37,305 nt of DNA, taken from assembly GCA_903821905.1 (NCBI GenBank), contig CAIJMQ010000018.1, positions 1-37,305 on the forward strand, read 5' to 3'. Below, piece after piece: positions 31,939-37,305 of this stretch. Made by a program: the position numbers and the translations under genes. This stretch comes from an uncultured bacterium. Its GTDB lineage: Bacteria > CAIJMQ01. The notes below the pieces were generated by a model. It saw only the letters and a list, made by a program, of their open reading frames with translations, did no database searches and was not told where the DNA came from. Positions within the stretch are counted from its first letter, which is position 1; each line of letters starts with the position of its first letter.

Positions 31939-33165
31939 CTATTCAGAAACTACCTGGTTTCTTCCACCTGTTTTTGCTTTATATAATCTTTCATCTGCGT
32001 TCTTTATCAATTCACCTCGCGTTTTGCTATCCGCCGGTAATGAAGAAACGCCGAAACTAACAGTAAGCTTGCCGTTTGGTTGTTTTTCTTCGTTATGGAA
32101 ATGCGTATTTTCTATTTCTTCTTTTAATTTCCGGGCAACAACTACTGCATCTTTCTTTTCCGTGTGGGGAAGAATGATAACAAATTCCTCTCCTCCATAT
32201 CTTGCCACAACATCTCTGCCTTTGGTATTTTTTTTGAATATGTCTGCGACTTTCCAGAGAACTTTATCGCCTGCAACGTGTCCGTTAGTATCATTATAGT
32301 GTTTGAAATAATCTACGTCTGCCATAATCAGCGAAATTGACTGTTCGCCTTTAATTCCCATTTCAGTAAACTCTTCCAGCTTTTCCTGGAAATGGCGATG
32401 ATTATAGATATTAGTGAGTCCATCAGTTATTGAGAGAAATTTAGTCTTTTCAAAAAGCTGTGCATTCTCTACCAGCAAAGATGCTTGGGAAGCGATTGAC
32501 ACCAACAATTCTAACTCCTGTGACAGAAAATCACGGGATTCTTTTGTCAGAACACCTACCATCCCAAAACTTCTCTCTCTTCTTTTTAGGGGGACAACCA
32601 AAATAGAAAAGTAACCCGCTTCTGACAGTTTTTTATATTTGGGGAATGAACTTAAATCGTTGATAAGGTGAGATTGTCCTTTTTGTATAACCTCTTCCCT
32701 TAAATCATCATCTAAAGTAATATTTTTCTCGCCCTCGTATATTTTCACAAAATATTTTTGTTCTTCATCGGAATAGAGTTCAAGAAATAGTATATTTACT
32801 TTTAATAGGTCCTTTATGGCTAAAAGCATCCTTTTAAGCACGGTGTGTAGGTCTTGTTCGGCCGTGAATGCGCTCATTAAATCACGAAGCGTAGAAAGAA
32901 GATGACTTCCTTCGGATTGGTCCGATTGAGTAAGCTCAAGTGTAGTGCTCATTCTCTGGTTTTCCCTCAAAAGATTAGAACTTATTTTATGGAGAGACCA
33001 AAAAGATATGAGTAATAGTATAAATGCAAAAGTATATAGAACAAGCACTGCGGGAATATTTTTGGGGAAAAGAGGAATAATGATTTTGCTGCCAAACCAT
33101 AGAGTAACTAATACTAAACAGGCAACTGATGCAAGAATGTTTGCAACAATACGACTTTTTATCAC
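31939..33165 (-). CDS. Membrane-bound GAF-GGDEF diguanylate cyclase
   Basis: 408 residues. Two membrane helices at about 9-32 and 38-58 form a hairpin with almost no periplasmic loop, followed by a coiled coil (LLRENQRMSTTLELTQ), a GAF domain at about 90-235 (STLRDLMSAFTAEQDLHTVLKRMLLAIKDLLKVNILFLEL, SILVVPLKRRERSFGMVGVL) and a GGDEF domain starting at SITDGLTNIYNHRHF, with the active site ARYGGEEF intact. The inhibitory site reads KGRD where RxxD is needed, so product inhibition is probably weak or lost, unlike the multi-PAS cyclase. The GTG start is two bases after the stop of the ABC ATPase gene, so it belongs to the same operon. Confidence 0.9.
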   Translation of the reverse strand: MIKSRIVANILASVACLVLVTLWFGSKIIIPLFPKNIPAVLVLYTFAFILLLISFWSLHKISSNLLRENQRMSTTLELTQSDQSEGSHLLSTLRDLMSAFTAEQDLHTVLKRMLLAIKDLLKVNILFLELYSDEEQKYFVKIYEGEKNITLDDDLREEVIQKGQSHLINDLSSFPKYKKLSEAGYFSILVVPLKRRERSFGMVGVLTKESRDFLSQELELLVSIASQASLLVENAQLFEKTKFLSITDGLTNIYNHRHFQEKLEEFTEMGIKGEQSISLIMADVDYFKHYNDTNGHVAGDKVLWKVADIFKKNTKGRDVVARYGGEEFVIILPHTEKKDAVVVARKLKEEIENTHFHNEEKQPNGKLTVSFGVSSLPADSKTRGELIKNADERLYKAKTGGRNQVVSE

Positions 33166-33167
33166 GC

Positions 33168-33899
33168 TTATTGTCCCTCGACCGTTCCAACTTCAAGCTC
33201 TATGTCGGCTCTACGTTCTACTCTTTCTATTTTGCCGTCTCTAATCCAGAATATTCTATCCGAGACATCTATCATTTTTAGGTCGTGAGTAGCGGATATT
33301 ATTGTGACTTCCTTTTCTCTGTTTAGAGTTTTGAGAAGTTGTATAATTTCTTTACCTGTATTCAAATCTAAGTTTCCCGTGGGTTCATCTGCCAACACAA
33401 TAGCTGGGTCATTTGCGAGTGCTCGGGCAATAGCTACTCTCTGTTGCTGTCCGCCGGAAAGCTGGAAAGGTTTATGGTGAACTCTGTCGCCCAGACCCAC
33501 ACGGGAAAGTAATGCGACTCCTTTTTCTCTTGAGTCATCTGCACTCATTCCGGCAAATACCATCGGAAGAGTCACATTTTCTAAGGCGCTCATTACGGGT
33601 ATCAAGTTAAATGTCTGGAAAATATATCCTATTTTTCTACACCTCAGCCATGCCAATTCATAGGCATCAAGTTGAGCTACGTCCACCTCATCAATATAAA
33701 CTCTACCTTCAGATGGTTTATCTAAACCGCCTATCATATTAAAAAGGGTGGTCTTTCCGGAACCTGACGGCCCCATTATAGATATGTATTCGCCTCTTTT
33801 AATTTCCATATCTATACCCTTTAGAGCTGGCACCGAGAGCTCACCTAAACGGAAAACTTTCGTTACTCCTCTTGTTCTGACTACATTCTCTGCTGGCAT
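33168..33899 (-). CDS. MacB/LolD-type ABC transporter ATP-binding protein
   Basis: 243 residues. Walker [26 protein letters not shown] (about 41-65), Q-loop [20 protein letters not shown], signature [19 protein letters not shown], Walker [17 protein letters not shown] and the H-loop [24 protein letters not shown]. This is the type VII ABC family (MacB, LolD, FtsE), which drives mechanotransmission through FtsX-like permeases and does not carry substrates through the membrane. The permease gene is 10 bases upstream. ATG at 33899. The function of the pair follows from the permease and is not known. Confidence 0.95.
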   Translation of the reverse strand: MPAENVVRTRGVTKVFRLGELSVPALKGIDMEIKRGEYISIMGPSGSGKTTLFNMIGGLDKPSEGRVYIDEVDVAQLDAYELAWLRCRKIGYIFQTFNLIPVMSALENVTLPMVFAGMSADDSREKGVALLSRVGLGDRVHHKPFQLSGGQQQRVAIARALANDPAIVLADEPTGNLDLNTGKEIIQLLKTLNREKEVTIISATHDLKMIDVSDRIFWIRDGKIERVERRADIELEVGTVEGQ

Positions 33900-33909
33900 C
33901 TTATCTTCT

Positions 33910-34554
33910 TTATTCGTCCTTTCTCATAGCATCAGCAGGGACCATTTTCGCTGCTCTGTAAGCAGGATATATGGCACCAACAATTGTAAGTATAACACCA
34001 AAAAAAATTGCAATCATACCAGTTTTAATAATACTTAACCACGGGAATACCTTCCAGATTATACCGCCATATTTTATAAGCGATATCAAAATCATAGACA
34101 AATTTCCTATAATTACTCCTGCCACTGCTCCTATTATACCTTGGAATGCTGATTCTATTAAGAAAAGTTTGACTATGAAGCTATCCAACGCACCAAGACA
34201 TTTCATTGTCCCTATCTCTCTATATCTTTCGGTGACAGACATAAGCATTGCATTTGTAATTCCTACGACACATACCAGAAGAGATAGAGACATTAACCAG
34301 ATTTGTTGGGCTTTTATTCCCACACCGCCTGAAAGTCTTGCTTGAAGATATTCCGGGCCTTTTGTTAAAAGCGCTCCATTAATTGCGATTGATGAAAAAA
34401 TAGACGTCAAAAACGCTATTGCAAAGCTTATTCCCATAATTGTAATTATGGAACGCCCAAGCCTGATTTGGATGGACTGGTAACTCATCTGGATGGCCTT
34501 AAACATGGGTAAAACTATCTGTTTTTCTACTTTCATTTGACCGGTCTCAGCCAT
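33910..34554 (-). CDS. FtsX-like ABC permease lacking the periplasmic core domain
   Basis: 214 residues, half the size of MacB (about 400 with its periplasmic domain). After an N-terminal amphipathic stretch (LPMFKAIQMSYQSIQIRLGRS), TM1 is at about 35-60 and is followed by only about 25 residues (INGALLTKGPEYLQARLSGGVGIKAQQIW) before TM2, where MacB carries a domain of 200 or more. The FtsX core is complete: LLVCVVGITNAMLMSVTERYREIGTMKCLGALDSFIVKLFLIESAFQGIIGAVAGVIIG and the final TM4 with IYPAYRAAKMVPADAMRKDE (AAxxxPxxALR-like). The reading frame is intact and overlaps the PqqD-like gene by 8 bases, so the short form appears natural and not a deletion. Confidence 0.85.
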   Translation of the reverse strand: MAETGQMKVEKQIVLPMFKAIQMSYQSIQIRLGRSIITIMGISFAIAFLTSIFSSIAINGALLTKGPEYLQARLSGGVGIKAQQIWLMSLSLLVCVVGITNAMLMSVTERYREIGTMKCLGALDSFIVKLFLIESAFQGIIGAVAGVIIGNLSMILISLIKYGGIIWKVFPWLSIIKTGMIAIFFGVILTIVGAIYPAYRAAKMVPADAMRKDE

Positions 34555-34930
34555 TATTATTTACTCCATTTCTAGAAATTACCAAGCCTATTATCCTTCT
34601 TTGAGCTAATTTTTTCAAATATTCCAACGTAGAAACTTCCACTTCTTTGCGGTTTAATTGAAATTTTCTCTCTAACTCTATGATTATAGTTTCCACGGAA
34701 TTTTTCCCGTCACATAGTCCCCACATATATGCCCCAAGTTCATCAAGAGTTATAATTTTTTCACTTGGGATAAAAACAATTTTACTAAAAAAATCAATCA
34801 TTTTGCTTTTATCGCGCGGTATATAAAGAATTGCTCCACCTTTTTCGTTTTTCTCCCATCTAATAGAAGCATTCTTGACAGGTTTGGCAAGAAACATTTC
34901 TTCTCTTGTAAGTTTTCGCTTATTTATCAT
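34547..34930 (-). CDS. PqqD-like (RiPP recognition element) protein
   Basis: 127 residues. The C-terminal 75 residues (IPSEKIITLDELGAYMWGLCDGKNSVETIIIELERKFQLNRKEVEVSTLEYLKKLAQRRII) match the PqqD winged helix-turn-helix fold, including the DELGxxxWxLCDG segment. The N-terminal part (KPVKNASIRWEKNEKGGAILYIPRDK) supplies the beta strands. PqqD-type domains bind precursor or leader peptides of ribosomally made peptides and hand them to modifying enzymes. No radical SAM maturase or precursor peptide is in the operon, so the partner is unknown. It overlaps the upstream gene by four bases (ATGA) and the downstream permease by eight. Confidence 0.75.
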   Translation of the reverse strand: MINKRKLTREEMFLAKPVKNASIRWEKNEKGGAILYIPRDKSKMIDFFSKIVFIPSEKIITLDELGAYMWGLCDGKNSVETIIIELERKFQLNRKEVEVSTLEYLKKLAQRRIIGLVISRNGVNNNG

Positions 34931-35883
34931 TTATGGCAAATCACGTCTTTGGACAAATTTTCTAATATAGGATTTTCACCTACAGAAGTAGAAAGAAGGA
35001 CAAAAATCCTGTTAGTTTCCTTACAATACCATACTTTTCCTTCTTTAAGAATATTTTTTCGTGTAAATATTGGAATCCCCCTTTTTTGTATCGCACTAAA
35101 ATTAAATTCAGTATGGTTATTTTTCTCTTCTAACTTTACGCCTGAAAGGTAATTATTATAAATCGCATAAGCTACCGAGAACCATTCTGTTAATTTTTTT
35201 TCTTTCAGAAGCATATTCCCCAAAGCCCATCTTTCAATATCCAAACTGTCCTTTCCTTTATTAAAGCTTAACTTTAAATATCCGGATTTTAAAGAATAAT
35301 CAGCCAACTTGTAATCCTTGGGAGTATGGAAAACGAGGTCGTAAAGTCCCCAGGTCATTTTATCATCAGGGTGGTCTTCCAGAGAACTGTATATTTTACT
35401 GACTATGTCTTTTATATCCTCTTCTTTCTTAGAGTATACCCTCATCAATAAAACTCTTCCACAGGCTTTACAGTACCACGCTATACAAAAAGCTCTGAAA
35501 TTAGATTCTAGAATAAAAAATTCACCATTTCTTTCTTTGGTAAATATTTTTTTTGCTGGTGGGGGTAGTTTTCTTTGAACAGAAAATGGCAGTTTTTTTC
35601 TTTTTGTCTCTTTTTCTATGGTATCTATATTATTGGAAATGATTTTTTCTAAATAAAAGGAAGAGGCAGGTGTATGCCAATAAAGCTCTACTCGGACCAT
35701 AAAACCATCATCCAGAAAAACTTCTCCGTTGGAGTAATCTTTTGATAGTTTTGAAATATTCCATTCTTTGGGATGCAGAAAAGATATGCCTTGCCAGCCA
35801 AAAATGGCAAATTCACCCACGGTGCTTTTGTTAGTTGGACGCTCGGTAGAGGTTTCTATGCTGATGTCTCTATTTTCTTGCAT
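34927..35883 (-). CDS. Unknown tandem-repeat cytoplasmic protein of the PqqD-ABC operon
   Basis: 318 residues; no known family recognised. It consists of two similar halves. Half 1 (about 22-150): GWQGISFLHPKEWNISKLSKDYSNGEVFLDDG ending in IAWYCKACGRVLLMRVYS. Half 2 (about 155-318): TWGLYDLVFHTPKDYKLADYSLKSGYLKLSF ending in VWYCKETNRIFVLLSTS. Both share a W-x-x-F-x-P opening, an S-x-G-x-L strand and a WYCKxxxR close. No signal peptide or membrane segment is visible, so it is probably cytoplasmic. Half 1 has three cysteines in CIAWYCKAC. The start overlaps the Gfo/Idh gene by 28 bases and no Shine-Dalgarno site is seen. Stand-alone function unknown; tight overlaps on both sides tie it to the PqqD-like protein and the transporter. 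Confidence 0.7.
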   Translation of the reverse strand: MQENRDISIETSTERPTNKSTVGEFAIFGWQGISFLHPKEWNISKLSKDYSNGEVFLDDGFMVRVELYWHTPASSFYLEKIISNNIDTIEKETKRKKLPFSVQRKLPPPAKKIFTKERNGEFFILESNFRAFCIAWYCKACGRVLLMRVYSKKEEDIKDIVSKIYSSLEDHPDDKMTWGLYDLVFHTPKDYKLADYSLKSGYLKLSFNKGKDSLDIERWALGNMLLKEKKLTEWFSVAYAIYNNYLSGVKLEEKNNHTEFNFSAIQKRGIPIFTRKNILKEGKVWYCKETNRIFVLLSTSVGENPILENLSKDVICHK

Positions 35884-36779
35884 ATCAGATTGGCTAATTG
35901 TAGTGACTTCAAGCCATCTGTTCCGCTAACTTTCGGTGCCCTGTTATTTTTTATGCAGTCAAGAAAATCTCTGATTTCTTCTTTTAAGGGTTCTTTCTTC
36001 TCTATAGGAACAGACGCCTTTTTAACAGTATTGTTTTCTCCCTTTTCAAGTATATCTATGGTTTGATTAACATAGTCAAGGGAGATATAAGAAGTTGGCT
36101 GAAATACTCTAATTTTTCTCAAAACCTTTTCGCTAACCCTCGATGTTGTTATATTTGCTACACAACCTGAAGAAAAATAGATTCTTGCATTAACAATATC
36201 ACTTGTTTTGGAAAGCACTTTTACACCAAAAGCATCTACCGATTTTATCGGGGAATTAACGAGATTCAAAATTATATCCAAATCGTGAATCATTACTTCC
36301 ATTACTACATTTGTTTCTGTGCCTCTGCCGGGATAAGGTCCTACCCTATGGCATTCGATGAAACGGGGATTGGAAACTATTTCGTACAGTTTTACAACTG
36401 CCGGATTATATCTTTCTACGTGTCCAACCTGAAGAACTAATTTATTGTTTTCTGCCTTCTCAATGAGTTTTGAAACTTCTATCTCGTCTGAAGTAACTAC
36501 TTTTTCAACAAGTACGTTTACACCGTTCATCAAGAAATCTCGAGCTATGGGGTAATGAAATTTAGTGGGGGTAGCTATGCTCACGCCATCTACTTTACCA
36601 ATTAGTTCGTGATAATCTTTATAAGCTTTTGTATTAAACTCCGTAGCTACTTTATCTCTTCGCTCTTTTGAGGCATCACACACTCCTACGAGATTGACAT
36701 CTTCAAAATTAGAATAAACTTTTGCATGCTTTTCTCCCATATAACCTACGCCAATAACAGCGACATGCATTGTTTTCAT
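35856..36779 (-). CDS. Gfo/Idh/MocA-family sugar-nucleotide oxidoreductase (possibly GnnA-like)
   Basis: 307 residues. The NAD(P)-binding Rossmann motif VAVIGVGYMGEKHAKVYSNF is at the start, then VDGVSIATPTKFHYPIARDFLMNGVNVLVEK (the catalytic-region Lys of EKP kept, but EKV instead of EKP), GHVERYNPAVVKL and MEVMIHDLDIILNLV with the active-site HD. The C-terminal domain holds the sheet for dimerisation. Family members oxidise or reduce hydroxyls on sugars, often nucleotide-linked. Neighbouring lpxI suggests UDP-GlcNAc 3-dehydrogenase (GnnA) activity for amide-linked lipid A, but the expected partner aminotransferase GnnB is not in the window. It follows lpxI by 32 bases. Confidence 0.85.
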   Translation of the reverse strand: MKTMHVAVIGVGYMGEKHAKVYSNFEDVNLVGVCDASKERRDKVATEFNTKAYKDYHELIGKVDGVSIATPTKFHYPIARDFLMNGVNVLVEKVVTSDEIEVSKLIEKAENNKLVLQVGHVERYNPAVVKLYEIVSNPRFIECHRVGPYPGRGTETNVVMEVMIHDLDIILNLVNSPIKSVDAFGVKVLSKTSDIVNARIYFSSGCVANITTSRVSEKVLRKIRVFQPTSYISLDYVNQTIDILEKGENNTVKKASVPIEKKEPLKEEIRDFLDCIKNNRAPKVSGTDGLKSLQLANLICKKIETSA

Positions 36780-36811
36780 AATAAATTAAAGATTGGATTG
36801 TTATCTTTTTA

Positions 36812-37171
36812 TTAAATCCCTATTAGTGCAATATTGTGGGTATTACATTTTTTTATGAGGGATTTTTTTTCAAGGACTATGGTCTTTCCGGCTTCAAAAG
36901 CAATAGCAGCAATACCCACCTGAGATGCAACTTTTAAGGTTTCTAAGCCTACAACAGGTGGATGATCGAACCTTGAATCCTGGTTGTATCTTGCCACTTT
37001 TACCACAACTGCTCCTTTACCTGCCAATTTACCTCCTCGCAGTATAGTGGGATCTGTACCTTCTATGGATTCTACCGCGAAAATCATTCCTTCCTTTACA
37101 ACTACCGTATGACCTATATCAAGATGAGCAATATTCTTTGCAATCTCCCATCCTAAGTTTATATCAATGTT
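36812..37171 (-). CDS. lpxI: UDP-2,3-diacylglucosamine pyrophosphatase LpxI, C-terminal part only
   Basis: The ORF track starts at an internal ATG (37087), but the same frame continues upstream with clear LpxI sequence: DINLGWEIAKNIAHLDIGHTVVVKEG, then FAVESIEGTDPTILRGGKLAGKGAVVVKVARYNQDSRFDHPPVVGLETLK. This is the C-terminal DUF1009 domain (about 120 of 270 residues), with the conserved AVExIEGTD and RFDxPxxG motifs. LpxI hydrolyses UDP-2,3-diacylglucosamine to lipid X in lipid A synthesis. Homology stops at about 37171 and the frame meets a stop at 37187-37189, so the N-terminal half is missing. The break coincides with a plus-strand COX24-type gene. Either the gene is broken or the contig is chimeric here. 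Confidence 0.85.
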   Translation of the reverse strand, partial: NIDINLGWEIAKNIAHLDIGHTVVVKEGMIFAVESIEGTDPTILRGGKLAGKGAVVVKVARYNQDSRFDHPPVVGLETLKVASQVGIAAIAFEAGKTIVLEKKSLIKKCNTHNIALIGI

Positions 37172-37180
37172 TGGGAGAGT

Positions 37181-37270
37181 ATGTCGTCAGTAAAAAAGAA
37201 GCGTCGCGCCAAAATCGCTCGTCATAAACGCAAAAAACGTCGACGTCGCGATCGTCACAAGAAAAAATAG
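37181..37270 (+). CDS. AURKAIP1/COX24-domain small ribosomal protein (29 aa)
   Basis: ATG at 37181 to TAG, 29 residues: MSSVKKKRRAKIARHKRKK followed by RRRRDRHKKK. This matches the very short basic AURKAIP1/COX24 C-terminal domain proteins, best known from Bacteroidota and relatives (there close to MPSGKKRKRHKMATHKRKKRLRKNRHKKK), related to the extra 30S protein bS22 of actinobacteria. It is too short for the ORF track. GGGAG lies three bases upstream. All nine arginines use CGN codons, whereas neighbouring genes favour AGA, and the local GC is higher. It is therefore probably from another genome or another part of this one. Confidence 0.8.
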   Translation: MSSVKKKRRAKIARHKRKKRRRRDRHKKK

Positions 37271-37305
37271 TCGGCTCAATCGATTATCATGTGGGAATAT
37301 CCTCA

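Noticed and set aside
33910-34554. Permease as a pseudogene fragment of MacB
   Set aside because: The frame is intact, the FtsX core is complete and both ends overlap or adjoin coding genes, so a natural short form is more likely.

Overview
The window looks like a chromosomal contig from an uncultivated, low-GC (roughly 37-40 percent by eye), Gram-negative, anaerobic bacterium. Lipid A synthesis (C-terminal part of LpxI), a type IV pilin-like protein, an oxygen-sensitive pyruvate formate-lyase with its activase, and a two-gene minimal SUF system (SufC plus SufB, no SufS/U/E nearby) point to a diderm anaerobe. The gene mix recalls candidate phyla such as Omnitrophota or Desantisbacteria, but no gene fixes the phylum, so this placement is a guess.

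Layout. 1-1.2 kb (minus): a pilin cut by the window edge, then an ECF sigma factor with its membrane anti-sigma factor. 1.3-4.2 kb (minus): overlapping pyrR-pyrB-pyrC for pyrimidine synthesis. 4.2-7.0 kb (plus): tRNA-Asn, a degenerate YchF-like GTPase, a small MscS-type TM-helix protein and MscL. 7.0-10.3 kb (plus): a ZTP (pfl) riboswitch, then pflB and pflA. 10.3-15.1 kb: a GH94 disaccharide phosphorylase (minus), then a beta-CASP metallo-beta-lactamase RNase-like protein, purE and recX (plus). 15.1-18.0 kb (minus): an ArsB/NhaD-type transporter, a ROK sugar kinase and a hexulose-6-phosphate isomerase-like SIS protein. 18.1-21.6 kb (plus): a 19-codon leader ORF coupled to a six-PAS diguanylate cyclase, then a STAS/SEC14-like protein. 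21.6-25.7 kb (minus): HNH protein-pheT-ZapB-like-GT2, with the HNH gene where pheS is usually found. 25.7-27.6 kb (minus): sufC-sufB. 27.7-30.2 kb (minus): an unknown membrane protein, RsgA and a GlpM-like protein, all ending in related sequence tails. 30.2-31.9 kb (minus): a DEAD-box helicase with a Ser/Gly/Arg-rich tail and tRNA-Ser. 31.9-37.2 kb (minus): one dense operon lpxI-Gfo/Idh-unknown-PqqD-like-FtsX-like permease-MacB-like ATPase-GAF/GGDEF. The last 130 bases carry a tiny plus-strand COX24-type ribosomal protein gene that cuts into lpxI and looks foreign.

How it works together. The ZTP riboswitch connects folate one-carbon shortage to formate production by PflB/PflA. GH94 and ROK suggest sugar phosphorolysis and phosphorylation feeding glycolysis. 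Two diguanylate cyclases indicate c-di-GMP signalling. The strongest candidate for an undescribed system is the operon at 31.9-36.8 kb. It couples a PqqD-type peptide-recognition domain and a tandem-repeat protein of unknown fold to an ABC transporter whose permease lacks the usual periplasmic domain, beside lipid A genes. Several genes (GH94, the RNase-like gene, purE, STAS) have a -10 box so close to the ATG that their mRNAs are probably leaderless or nearly so, while others have good Shine-Dalgarno sites.
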